From positions 1-33,041 of the forward strand of contig NZ_CACWVY010000026.1 of the NCBI RefSeq assembly GCF_902764455.1: a stretch of 33,041 bases of DNA, written 5' to 3'. This stretch comes from an uncultured Methanobrevibacter sp. (lineage in GTDB: Archaea; Methanobacteriota; Methanobacteria; Methanobacteriales; Methanobacteriaceae). Shown here one piece after another: positions 24,218 to 31,968 of this stretch; within the stretch, counting starts at the first letter, position 1, and each line of letters opens with the position of its first letter. The notes under the pieces were generated by a model. It saw only the letters and a list, made by a program, of their open reading frames with translations. It searched no databases and was not told where the DNA came from. The translations under genes were made by a program, and so were the position numbers.

Positions 24218-25509
24218 ATATTTTTTATTATTTTGTAATTTGTATCTGTGGATGGATGTATTTCCAAGAAATTACCATAATCATCCAGATTATAATCCAT
24301 TCTCATCAGATATGACAGATATGCTACATCACTTACGGATGATGGGGATATTGAATTGATTTTATTGATTTTATTGTTTTTCTTATCGAATTCTATTTCA
24401 GCATAACCTGTATCTCCGGTCAATATATGCCAGAATGCATGAGGTCCTGCAATTGCAGGCATTGCGATTGTTGCTTTGTCTTCATCACAACATTGTGATT
24501 TTTCATTTTCAACAAAACTTACTTCAGTGTTCAGGCTTAATGATTGTGGAATACAGTTGTAGCTTATCTTATTCAGATATCCTGCCATATTTCTTGCAGC
24601 AGTGATACCTTCCATTCTTGCTACTGGTGTTAATTGATAACCTCCTATAACATCACCTGCAGCATATATGTTTTCAGCACTGGTTTTCATCATTTCATCG
24701 ACTTTAATGGTGTTGTCATTGTTTAATTCTACAATGTCTTTAGCTATTTCACTGTTAGGTGTCCTTCCGGTTGCAAAAAATGCTGTTCCTTCAAGTTCAT
24801 CACCATTATCTGTTAAAACCTTGTCTTTAGAGATTTCAGTAACATTAACATTTTCAACAACATTTACCTCAGGAATCATTTTTTTCAAAATATATTTTTT
24901 GGTTGTTTCATTGATTTCCTTTAAAAATGTGCTTCTTGCAAGAATGGTGACCTCGCTGCCTAATGTTGAGTAGATATTAGCTATTTCACAGGCGATTATT
25001 CCTCCGCCAATAATGTTTAGCTTTTCAGGAACCTCATCAAGCTTTAAAATGTCCTTGTTGGTCAGTCCGTATTCGCTGCCTTTAATGTCTGGAATGAACG
25101 GACGTGCACCTGTAGCTATTAGAAGATTGTCATACTCAAGGCTTTCTCCATTAACTCTAACATGGTCATTTTCAATGCTTGCTTCGCCATAAACCACATT
25201 ATTTCCCACACTTTCATTTTCCATCTGGTTTAATTCTCTAAGCATTTTTTGAGTTTCAACAATCTTTTCCACGATTTTTTCATAGGAAATCTCTATTTGG
25301 CTTTTGACAAATCCGTAATCGTTGAATCTTTTATTCAAATCTATATATTTTGTAATGTCTGTAAGTGCACAAACAACCATACATCCTTCATTTAAGCAGG
25401 TTCCTGCTATATGATTTTTTTCGATTAAAGTAACATCTTTTCCTAGTTTTCCAAGTTCTAAGGAAGCTAATCTTCCGGCAGGACCGGATCCTATTACAAT
25501 ATTTTCCAT
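24208..25509 (-). CDS. Dihydrolipoamide dehydrogenase-like flavoprotein
   Basis: A 433-residue member of the class I pyridine nucleotide-disulfide oxidoreductases. FAD binding is shown by VIGSGPAGRLASLELGKLG at residues 5-23 and AAGDVIGGYQLTPVA in the third quarter. NAD binding is shown by NIIGGGIIACEIA near residue 165. The redox disulfide is GTCLNEGC with Cys38 and Cys43; the following residues are MVVC rather than the usual IPSK, adding Cys47. The dimer domain carries EIHPSTDTN, so the His-Pro is kept but the following Glu of HPTxxE is not. Methanogens lack 2-oxoacid dehydrogenase complexes, so lipoamide is a doubtful substrate; another disulfide, CoA disulfide or metal reduction is possible. 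ATG 25509 is preceded by AAAAGGTGTTTT. Confidence 0.85.
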   Translation of the reverse strand: MENIVIGSGPAGRLASLELGKLGKDVTLIEKNHIAGTCLNEGCMVVCALTDITKYIDLNKRFNDYGFVKSQIEISYEKIVEKIVETQKMLRELNQMENESVGNNVVYGEASIENDHVRVNGESLEYDNLLIATGARPFIPDIKGSEYGLTNKDILKLDEVPEKLNIIGGGIIACEIANIYSTLGSEVTILARSTFLKEINETTKKYILKKMIPEVNVVENVNVTEISKDKVLTDNGDELEGTAFFATGRTPNSEIAKDIVELNNDNTIKVDEMMKTSAENIYAAGDVIGGYQLTPVARMEGITAARNMAGYLNKISYNCIPQSLSLNTEVSFVENEKSQCCDEDKATIAMPAIAGPHAFWHILTGDTGYAEIEFDKKNNKINKINSISPSSVSDVAYLSYLMRMDYNLDDYGNFLEIHPSTDTNYKIIKNMWL

Positions 25510-25588
25510 TAAAACACCTTTTTAGATAATTTTATATAATATCAATTTAGTAAATAATGTATATATTAAAATTTTGGAGATGGAAATT

Positions 25589-25864
25589 ATGTGTATTGCA
25601 GCACCTGCTCAAGTTGTTGAAATTAATAGAGAAGAAAATTGGCTTTATGCTGATTTTGGTGGAGCAAGACAACAAGCTAAATTAGACTTATTGCCTGAAG
25701 TGGAAATTGGTGATTATGTTTTAATCCATGCTGGTTTTGCAATTGAAAAATTATCCGAAGAAGCTGCTAAAGAATCTTTAGAAGCTTGGGAAGAACTTTT
25801 AGAAGTTCTTGAAGAAGAAGACAGAGAAATGGAAAAAGCAAGAATGGCTGATTTAAATCAATAG
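25589..25864 (+). CDS. hypC: Hydrogenase maturation chaperone HypC
   Basis: A 91-residue HypC/HupF-family protein that carries the Fe(CN)2CO unit to the large subunit of NiFe hydrogenases with HypD. The start [12 protein letters not shown] provides the essential Cys2 once Met is removed, and [30 protein letters not shown] is split here into the typical GGxxxxxxLxLL and [12 protein letters not shown] blocks. The family always begins MC, so ATG 25589 is chosen over a TTG further upstream; GGAGAT at 25576-25581 is its ribosome binding site. The C-terminal tail ([15 protein letters not shown]) is long and acidic. No other hyp genes are nearby. Confidence 0.95.
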   Translation: MCIAAPAQVVEINREENWLYADFGGARQQAKLDLLPEVEIGDYVLIHAGFAIEKLSEEAAKESLEAWEELLEVLEEEDREMEKARMADLNQ

Positions 25865-25871
25865 ATTCAAA

Positions 25872-26375
25872 TCAGTATATTGACACTCTTGTTACTCCTT
25901 TTATTTTTAAAAATTCATTTATTAAGTCGCCCTGTACTGGCTTTTCAGTAATTATTGTTAATATTGGTGCTTTTTGAAGTGCAGTATCTTCAGCGTAAGC
26001 TTGCCTTATGCCAATTCCTTTTTGTGAAATCAGATTTGTTGTTGCAGCAAGTATTCCCTCGCTTTCAGATCCAACTTCTATTTCTATTACACCCAAATCA
26101 AGATTTTTTGCAATGTTTTTCAGTAATGTTCCTGCAGGAATAATATTTGAGAATATATTTTTTAATTCATTATCTTCTTTTATAACTTCAATTGTTGATT
26201 TAATTGCTCTTCTGTCAACTTCTGCTGCTGTTGCTAATGCTTTATCACTGATTTTCAAATTTCCGCAGTATATTTTTCCATCATCGTTAATGGAAAGGCC
26301 AAGTTCAATCATTTTTTCTGCAACTCTTATTCTTGCAGGATATTTTTTAAATTTTTCATTGACTTTTTCCCACAT
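25872..26375 (-). CDS. ACT-domain amino acid-binding regulator
   Basis: A 167-residue protein of the archaeal COG2150 group, predicted regulators of amino acid metabolism. The N-terminal region (about 1-75) is a small helix-turn-helix-like unit (YPARIRVAEKMIELGLSI, then DRRAIKSTIEVIKED). The C-terminal part (about 90-165) is an ACT-like ligand-binding domain: GVIEIEVGSESEGILAATTN and GIGIRQAYAEDTALQKAPIL, ending GVTRVSIY. The ligand is unknown. I chose the ATG giving MWEKVNEKF as the start because relatives begin there; ATGs at 26384 and 26387 are alternatives. It converges on hypC with a seven-base gap. It lies downstream of tRNA-Ile. Confidence 0.8.
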   Translation of the reverse strand: MWEKVNEKFKKYPARIRVAEKMIELGLSINDDGKIYCGNLKISDKALATAAEVDRRAIKSTIEVIKEDNELKNIFSNIIPAGTLLKNIAKNLDLGVIEIEVGSESEGILAATTNLISQKGIGIRQAYAEDTALQKAPILTIITEKPVQGDLINEFLKIKGVTRVSIY

Positions 26376-26510
26376 TTTAATCATCATTCCAACTTTTTGT
26401 ACATTTAAGTTAAAATATGTTCGAAATGGTATTTATAAATTTTGAAAATCTAAAAAAATTTCGATAAAATGGACAGGTATTATGAAAAATTCTTTAAAAA
26501 TAGTTAGAAG

Positions 26511-26585
26511 TAGGCTAGATGGGATTCGAACCCATGACCTCCCGGTTATCAGCCGAGCGCGCTAACCAAGCTGTGCCACTAGCCT
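26511..26585 (-). tRNA. tRNA-Ile (anticodon GAT)
   Basis: A complete 75-base tRNA folds on the minus strand. The acceptor pairs AGGCTAG (26585-26579) with CTAGCCT (26518-26512), with A at 26511 as discriminator; CCA is not encoded. The anticodon loop CTGATAA has GAT at 26550-26548, between CTCGG and CCGGG. The T-arm is ATGGG-TTCGAAT-CCCAT. The D-stem (GCAC/GCGC) has an A-C mismatch at positions 12-23, which I flag separately. No intron is present. A palindrome and a TATA box lie upstream. Confidence 0.95.
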
Positions 26586-26593
26586 ATATAATT

Positions 26594-26618
26594 AGTGTGA
26601 CAGTTAACTGTCAACACT
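26594..26618. repeat. Palindrome TGACAGTTAACTGTCA upstream of tRNA-Ile
   Basis: A perfect 16-bp palindrome at 26598-26613, extended by AGTG/CACT with one unpaired A. It lies 13 bases before the mature tRNA and about where transcription should start given a TATA box at 26635-26644. It could be an operator or a leader hairpin in the pre-tRNA. Confidence 0.65.
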
Positions 26619-26634
26619 TATACTTATATTTATT

Positions 26635-26644
26635 ACTATATATA
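26635..26644 (-). promoter_or_regulatory. TATA box for tRNA-Ile
   Basis: TTATATATAG on the minus strand, 50-60 bases upstream of the mature 5' end. Initiation about 25 bases downstream would fall near 26613, at the edge of the palindrome. Confidence 0.45.
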
Positions 26645-26686
26645 ACTCTTTCGGTTATTTATAGATTTTAGTTAATTTTTTAAAAA

Positions 26687-26971
26687 TTATCTGTTAATCA
26701 TTTCGTTAATGGAGTCAGCCATAGCGTGTCCTTCAACGATGATTTTCACATTTTCAATACCTTCAACGTTTTCAGCTCTTACCTTAGCATCAGCTGCAAT
26801 ACGGGTGATACTCATACAACCTGGATTGGTTGGTTTAAGGATAATTTCAGCTTGGTCTCCATCTACAGTAATGTTTTGTACAATTCCCATTTCTACAATA
26901 CTTATGCCCATGTGAGGGTCATTAATTACAGAAACAGCGTCTTTAATATCATTTGCTAAATCTTCTGACAT
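26687..26971 (-). CDS. MIP18/DUF59 family protein
   Basis: A 94-residue protein of the MIP18 (DUF59, SufT-like) family, linked in other organisms to iron-sulfur cluster delivery or maturation. The family marks are INDPHMGISIVEMGIVQNI at residues 16-34 and LKPTNPGCMSITRIAADAK with the conserved Cys52. The C-terminal part is VKIIVEGHAMADSINEMINR, which is at the usual length. TTAGGAGACTAA is a good ribosome binding site before ATG 26971. Suf or ApbC partners are not in the window. It is a short gene between tRNA-Ile and the ArcS-like operon, 79 bases from the latter. Confidence 0.9.
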   Translation of the reverse strand: MSEDLANDIKDAVSVINDPHMGISIVEMGIVQNITVDGDQAEIILKPTNPGCMSITRIAADAKVRAENVEGIENVKIIVEGHAMADSINEMINR

Positions 26972-27050
26972 GTAATTTAGTCTCCTATTTTTTGTATTAA
27001 TAAGTATTAATATTTCTCATATTTATATATGTTGTTATATTAACAAAAGG

Positions 27051-27959
27051 TTATTTAAATCTATGTTTGATTTTAACACCTATTCCGTTATCACATTCCT
27101 CCATCTCACGGCCGGTCATGATTGCCTTGCCGACTCCAATCACATCATTGTCTTTAACAACAACTACTTCGTCATTAGGAATGATGTTGTGGTCTGCTTT
27201 TTGGATTCCTGGTGCAAAAACAGTATTGGTTTCCAAATTGAAATCTATATTTACAATATTAATTCCCAATTCTTTTAATATTTCTCCACCTGGGAGATTT
27301 AATCTAAATAAACCATGATCTTTATTGAGTAATGCAAGCTGTTTGCCGTCTGATAAAATTCTTTTGTGGTACATTCCTTTGGTTTTCACATTGTCCGGAA
27401 TGAATTTGTCTCCATTTTCACCGAACTGGTATTTTGCTATTGACCTTAATTCATGCAGTGTCTTTTCTCTTCTGCTGATTTTTTGATGGTTTTTAAGTTC
27501 CATTCTTAAATTATAAAGGGATTCGGGGGATGTTGGTCTTTCATCCACACAAACATTGACAAAATCATCGCAATATGCTTCAAGGGATTGGAGGTATCCT
27601 CCTGCAAGATTTGCTACAATTTTTTTCCCTTTTGTGTATTTTTCAATCAGTTTCCCGCTTTCTTCAATTTCATCCACAGACCATTTGCCTGTGGTGCTGA
27701 CATCATAAGATTGAATGGGGAATGTATTTTCAAGTTCCCTTGGACAAATCCCAAAAGGGGAAGTTACAATCAGTTCCTGAAATGAACGTGTCAGTTTTCT
27801 AAATTTCTGATGGGATTTTGAATTGGAATAAGGTTTTTTCATACTGCAGGGCAACAATACAACGGTATCACCAAGAGGCTCCATCATTTCCATCCTTTGT
27901 CTCCATCTAACTGCCTCAGGGCGGTACAATGATTCTTCACTTGAGCATATTACTTTCAT
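27051..27959 (-). CDS. arcS: Short ArcS-like archaeosine synthase (core plus PUA)
   Basis: This 302-residue protein carries the ArcS signature PCSMKKPYSNSKSH (residues 37-50), an exact match to PC-X3-KPY-X2-S-X2-H. VTSPFGICPRELE (65-77) is the next conserved block, and the end (about 212-302) is a PUA domain with VVVKDNDVIGVGKA and GIGVKIKH. ArcS attaches lysine to preQ0 at position 15 of tRNA so that archaeosine can be formed. Known ArcS proteins are about 500-650 residues with a TGT-like N-terminal half, which is missing here and is not in the neighbouring sequence. Start is ATG 27959 with GAGGAAT upstream, one base after the HD gene stop. Gene fission or a separate subunit is possible. Confidence 0.85.
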   Translation of the reverse strand: MKVICSSEESLYRPEAVRWRQRMEMMEPLGDTVVLLPCSMKKPYSNSKSHQKFRKLTRSFQELIVTSPFGICPRELENTFPIQSYDVSTTGKWSVDEIEESGKLIEKYTKGKKIVANLAGGYLQSLEAYCDDFVNVCVDERPTSPESLYNLRMELKNHQKISRREKTLHELRSIAKYQFGENGDKFIPDNVKTKGMYHKRILSDGKQLALLNKDHGLFRLNLPGGEILKELGINIVNIDFNLETNTVFAPGIQKADHNIIPNDEVVVVKDNDVIGVGKAIMTGREMEECDNGIGVKIKHRFK

Positions 27960-27960
27960 G

Positions 27961-28458
27961 TTATTCCTCAAAAGGTTTAATCAATTCATTATCAAGTTCT
28001 ATCAGTCTTTCTATATTGTCTTCCGGATCTTTGATTCTGCGCTTCCATTTTACAATAACGAAATCAACATCCACTTCTTCACTTCCGCTAATCAGATTGT
28101 CTGCATGAGCTACAATTTTTTCTTCAAGAGTCTCTGGAACGTAAGATTTTTTAGGAAGACCGAGTTTCACGGCTTCACTTTCGGTAATGCCTGCGCCAAT
28201 GTGTCTTTCAATAATATTTAAAACGTCCTCATCGTAACCATATGTGCGGGCAATTTCAACGCCGGCAATAGCATGGTTTATGTCATGGGTTCTTGACCGT
28301 CCGATATCATGCAGAAGTGCACCTTCGCGGATTAACTCTAAATCTGCATCTTCAAAATTAGAAGCTATTTTCATAGCTTTTCTACAAACTGCCTTTGAAT
28401 GTTCAATAACATTTTCTGGAGTATTTTCTTTTTTAAGTAATTCTATTTCCATTTGCAT
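27961..28458 (-). CDS. HD-domain phosphohydrolase, TIGR00295-type
   Basis: A 165-residue HD-domain metal-dependent phosphohydrolase. The metal-binding residues are visible: His20, His50-Asp51 (ALLHDIGR), a histidine-rich stretch HDINHAIAG, ERHIGAG, and the C-terminal AHADNL. This fits the archaeal TIGR00295 group of unknown substrate. I prefer ATG 28458, four bases after the TFE stop, to the TTG at 28503, because relatives start shortly before the EL-LLKKE region and the longer form would overlap TFE by 41 bases. It sits between TFE and the ArcS-like gene with a one-base gap to the latter, so the three genes are probably cotranscribed. Substrate could be a nucleotide, but nothing here says which. 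Confidence 0.82.
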   Translation of the reverse strand: MQMEIELLKKENTPENVIEHSKAVCRKAMKIASNFEDADLELIREGALLHDIGRSRTHDINHAIAGVEIARTYGYDEDVLNIIERHIGAGITESEAVKLGLPKKSYVPETLEEKIVAHADNLISGSEEVDVDFVIVKWKRRIKDPEDNIERLIELDNELIKPFEE

Positions 28459-28462
28459 CGCT

Positions 28463-28981
28463 TTAACTATTTTTTTTATTAAAGGATTTAAAATTACTTT
28501 CAACCATTTTTATGTCTTCTTTGAGTTGTTTGATGTTGGCGGAATTGTCCTGGAATTCCAATTCTTCCATACATATCGGGCATAAAAATTCATAATCGGT
28601 AGCCGCATCAAAATCAAGTCTGACATGGCCTTGAGGACAGATGAAAAACATGTTGTTTTCTTCATGTTCCAGTTCATCATTAAGCATTTTCAAATATTGT
28701 TCTGAATCTCTATTAATGTGGTTAATGACTTCTTCTTTTTCAAATTTCCAGGAATATGTAAACCATTGGGTTTCAGGGTCTTTACTTCTTTTATAACTAG
28801 CTAATCCTAAATCGTAAAGTTTATAAAGTATTTTTCTAACAATATTTAATTTGATTCCAGTTTTTTTGGCGATTTCTTCATCAGTTTCCACACCGTCGAT
28901 TAATGCTTCAACAATAGGCAAATTACTTTCATCTTCAACAACGTTGGTTAATAATGTCTTTACTAATGGATCATCTATCAT
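28463..28981 (-). CDS. tfe: Transcription factor E, alpha subunit
   Basis: A 172-residue archaeal TFE (TFIIE-alpha homologue) that stabilises the open complex at TATA promoters. The N-terminal winged helix spans residues about 1-90 (EEIAKKTGIKLNIVRKILYK, then LYDLGLASYKRSKD). A zinc ribbon follows at 115-137: the first knuckle reads CPQGH (Cys115, His119) and the second CPIC (Cys134, Cys137), so one of the four usual cysteines is Gly. The acidic and lysine-rich tail is normal. It begins at ATG 28981 and leads the TFE-HD-ArcS-like minus-strand operon. Confidence 0.92.
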   Translation of the reverse strand: MIDDPLVKTLLTNVVEDESNLPIVEALIDGVETDEEIAKKTGIKLNIVRKILYKLYDLGLASYKRSKDPETQWFTYSWKFEKEEVINHINRDSEQYLKMLNDELEHEENNMFFICPQGHVRLDFDAATDYEFLCPICMEELEFQDNSANIKQLKEDIKMVESNFKSFNKKNS

Positions 28982-29068
28982 TTAATTTCCCCTAAAACAC
29001 TTTTTTCATTTTAGACTAAAATAAAAAATAATTTTAATATTATTGTTAAGTTTTGTTTTTTGTAATAT

Positions 29069-29923
29069 TTATTGTTTTCTAATTATCACTGCAGGGGTGT
29101 GGGTAATGGAGTCAAGTGCTTCAACAGTAACTTCATCGATTTCTGTTCCAAGCACTGCTTTGACACTATGGATGGTTTTCATTTCGGTTGCTAATGATTT
29201 TTGATAGTCTTCAGCAATGTTTGCTATTTTAAGTGCAGTTTCAACGTCTATTTCTTCACTGCATCCAAGGGGTGTTGATCCCATATTTTCAGACAGCTGC
29301 CCTTTGAAATATCCGAAAAATCCGTTGTCAGCATCGATTCCGTCAATTGCAATTGGCAGGCCTGTAAAGTATTTGCCGTTTTTCATATATGTTGCATCAG
29401 TATCAATAATCATGACACAGACGTCCTTTCCGATTTCCTCTTTAATCTCCTTTGCAACTTTTTCAGGATTTTCTGGAAGAAGGGATACAAATGTTCCCGG
29501 AGAATTACTCAAATCAATTCCAGCTTCTGAAGCAGGTTTTAAGGCATGTTTTAAACCGTACAATTGAAGTACTACTTCTTTGTGGGCTTTCGTTTCTTCG
29601 GGCAGTCTCCTTAAGTTTTTAATAGTCCTTTCCTTGATTCCTAAAGCGGGTCCCAGAACATATCCCCAAAGATATTTGCTCCATACTGTTGTTAAAAATT
29701 TTGCGGTTAGTGAAGGTGTGTATTCTGATTCATCCACCAGTCTGTTTTGTGAAACTGAAATTGGGGTCTCAGCTATTACCAGATAATCTCCCTCCCGCAT
29801 CAGTTCTTTTGCAGGTTCTATTATAGAATTTAAATTTTCATTCGGTTTAATGTAGCCTGTTTCAATAGGAATAACAATATATTCTCCATTAATTACATGT
29901 TTTATATTTTCTAAATCATTCAT
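29069..29923 (-). CDS. CofE-like F420 gamma-glutamyl ligase family protein
   Basis: A 284-residue protein of the CofE (F420-0:L-glutamate ligase) superfamily. The core markers are GDYLVIAETPISVSQNRLV near residues 45-63, AGIDLSNSPGTFVSLLPENP near 134-153, and VCVMIIDTDATYMK near 167-180. Genuine CofE adds glutamates to F420-0; however, the N-terminal loop (VIPIETGYIKP) and a long middle insert (SKYLWGYVLGPALG) differ from standard CofE, so I treat it as a paralogue of unknown substrate. Length is a little above the family norm of about 250. ATG 29923 is the start. It stands alone, divergent from the gene at 30001. Confidence 0.72.
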   Translation of the reverse strand: MNDLENIKHVINGEYIVIPIETGYIKPNENLNSIIEPAKELMREGDYLVIAETPISVSQNRLVDESEYTPSLTAKFLTTVWSKYLWGYVLGPALGIKERTIKNLRRLPEETKAHKEVVLQLYGLKHALKPASEAGIDLSNSPGTFVSLLPENPEKVAKEIKEEIGKDVCVMIIDTDATYMKNGKYFTGLPIAIDGIDADNGFFGYFKGQLSENMGSTPLGCSEEIDVETALKIANIAEDYQKSLATEMKTIHSVKAVLGTEIDEVTVEALDSITHTPAVIIRKQ

Positions 29924-30000
29924 AAAAATCTTAAATAAAATTTATTACTAATATATAATATAAAATAGATTATAATAAATTATCTATTGGGGTAAATATC

Positions 30001-30576
30001 ATGGCAAGAAAATTCATAACATATTTTGATAAACAAGGTGATGATTACACTGACGAATTGATTTTGGCTGTTAAAGACAAATTGGAAATTTGCGATAACA
30101 TCAAATATATTTTGATAGCTTCTTCATCCGGAAAATCAGCATTAAAATTAAGAGAAGCTATTGATGATGATAACATCACTATAATCAATGTTTCACATAA
30201 TGTAGGATTCAGCGGAGATAACGAATCAGACATTTCCGATGAAATGATTGAAAAATTAGAAAATGTTGGGGTAAAAACTTATCAGGGTTTGCATGCATTC
30301 AGCGGAGCTGCAAGAGGCGTCACTAATAAATACGGAGGTTATTCTCCATTGGATGTTGTGGCAGATACATTAAGAATGTTTTCTCATGGTGTAAAGGTTG
30401 CTGCTGAAATATCATTAATGGCTAGTGATGCGGGTCTTATTCCTGTAGGTGAAGAAATAATTGCTATTGGTGGAAGGGCTCATGGTGTCGACACTGCAGT
30501 TATTTTGACTCCGGTCAACTCAAAAAATTTATTTAACATGCAATTCCATGAAATTATTGCGATGCCAAGGGATTAA
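30001..30576 (+). CDS. Stand-alone pyruvate kinase C-terminal-domain-like protein
   Basis: A 191-residue protein resembling only the alpha/beta C-terminal domain of pyruvate kinase (COG1751-like). Supporting features are ILIASSSGKSALKLREA near residues 37-53, NVSHNVGFSGDNES near 60-73, and IAIGGRAHGVDTAVIL near 159-174. The pyruvate kinase active site is absent, so no kinase activity is implied; a small-molecule-binding role is possible. GGGGTAAAT precedes ATG 30001. It is 120 bases before ftsZ and a T-rich terminator-like stretch follows its stop. Confidence 0.75.
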   Translation: MARKFITYFDKQGDDYTDELILAVKDKLEICDNIKYILIASSSGKSALKLREAIDDDNITIINVSHNVGFSGDNESDISDEMIEKLENVGVKTYQGLHAFSGAARGVTNKYGGYSPLDVVADTLRMFSHGVKVAAEISLMASDAGLIPVGEEIIAIGGRAHGVDTAVILTPVNSKNLFNMQFHEIIAMPRD

Positions 30577-30612
30577 TTATTTTTTTAATTTTTTGCAAAA
30601 ATTTCGTAGTAG

Positions 30613-30643
30613 TTTAAATAATAGTTGCATTTAAATATTAGTT
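30613..30643 (+). promoter_or_regulatory. Tandem TATA-like repeats before ftsZ
   Basis: TTTAAATAATAGTT (30613-30626) and TTTAAATATTAGTT (30630-30643) are near-identical repeats 17 bases apart. Either could serve as TATA box; the second fits a start of transcription near 30660 and a leader of about 37 bases. Confidence 0.45.
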
Positions 30644-30696
30644 ACGATAGAAATATTTAACAATTATTTTAATAGCAGAGTATGTGGGGTTAGTTT

Positions 30697-31833
30697 GTGA
30701 AAATTATAGATGATGCAATCAAGGAATCCGAACAGAGAATGGAAGAGAAACAGCCAGAAAAAATCTCTTCTGACATAGATGAAGATTTAATTAATATTAT
30801 TCAAGGCGTAAAAACTAATATTTTTGTTGTTGGTGCTGGAGGAGCAGGAAACAACACTATTTCAAGATTAAACGAAATGGGTATTGAAGGTGCAACAACT
30901 ATCGCTGTCAATACCGATGCTCAAGATTTATTTTACTGTCAATCAAGTAAAAAGATCCTTTTAGGAAGACAAACTTCCAAAGGTTTAGGAGCAGGTGGAG
31001 AACCTTCCGTTGGTGAAGAATGCGCTGAAGAAAGTGAAGATGAAATTAGAGATGAATTAGAAGGCGCAGACATGGTATTTGTCACCTGTGGTCTTGGTGG
31101 AGGTACCGGTACAGGTTCCGCTCCGATTATTGCTAAAATTGCTAAAAAATTAGGAGCATTAACTGTTGCTGTTGCTACAATGCCATTTTCAGCTGAAGGA
31201 ATTAAAAGAAGAGAAAATGCAGAACAAGGTTTAGAAAAACTTCAAGAAGCTGCAGATACTGTTATTGTAATTCCAAATGATAAATTATTAGAAGTTGCCC
31301 CTAACTTGCCATTAAATAAAGCATTTATGGTTTCTGATGAAATCTTAGGAAGAGCAGTTAAAGGAATAACTGAATTAATCACTAAGAAAGGTCTTGTAAG
31401 TTTAGACTTTGCTGATATCAGAAGCATCATGAGTGGTTCCGGAATGGCTATGATTGGTATGGGCGAATCTGATTCTGGAGATAGAGCTTTAGAATCTGTA
31501 CATGAAGCTTTAAGCAGTCCATTATTAGATATCGACATTTCAAACGCAACTGGCGCTTTAGTTAACATATCTGGTAGTTCAGATTTAACATTACATGAAG
31601 CTGAAAAAATTGTCCAGGTTGTTGCAGACAAATTAGATCCTGAAGCAAATATTATTTGGGGTACTCAAATTGATGAAAGTCTCCAAAATATGGTTAGGAC
31701 TACTGTTGTTGTTTCAGGTATTAAAACTGGTTATGATTCTGATGATGAACCAAATATCGATTATTCAGATGATGTTCAAGAATCTGAACCAGCAAATGAT
31801 CAATTAGATGATTTCATTGATGGAATTTTCTAA
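30697..31833 (+). CDS. ftsZ: Cell division protein FtsZ
   Basis: A 378-residue tubulin-like GTPase forming the division ring. An N-terminal extension of about 40 residues precedes the GTP-binding fold with [15 protein letters not shown] at 44-58. The tubulin signature GGGTGTG is at 134-140, followed by [13 protein letters not shown]. The T7 loop reads [15 protein letters not shown] (233-247): the aspartates are present but the Asn that normally precedes (NxDxxD) is Ser236. The C-terminal tail is acidic and ends DDFIDGIF, likely the membrane-tether binding peptide. The GTG start has GTGGGGTTA upstream. SecE follows 135 bases later with an AAACATT/AATGTTT hairpin (31864-31881) between. Confidence 0.95.
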   Translation: MKIIDDAIKESEQRMEEKQPEKISSDIDEDLINIIQGVKTNIFVVGAGGAGNNTISRLNEMGIEGATTIAVNTDAQDLFYCQSSKKILLGRQTSKGLGAGGEPSVGEECAEESEDEIRDELEGADMVFVTCGLGGGTGTGSAPIIAKIAKKLGALTVAVATMPFSAEGIKRRENAEQGLEKLQEAADTVIVIPNDKLLEVAPNLPLNKAFMVSDEILGRAVKGITELITKKGLVSLDFADIRSIMSGSGMAMIGMGESDSGDRALESVHEALSSPLLDIDISNATGALVNISGSSDLTLHEAEKIVQVVADKLDPEANIIWGTQIDESLQNMVRTTVVVSGIKTGYDSDDEPNIDYSDDVQESEPANDQLDDFIDGIF

Positions 31834-31968
31834 TTCCATTTCTTAATTTTTTTCATTAAATGCAAACATTTATTAATGTTTAAATTATAAATTATTTTAT
31901 TACTATTATTTTATTATAATTGATTAAATTATGATTATTTCATAGTTTTTTTATTTTGGGTTATTTAA

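Noticed and set aside
28459-28503. Longer HD-protein start at TTG 28503
   Set aside because: It would overlap TFE by 41 bases, has no ribosome binding site, and adds residues that relatives of this family lack.
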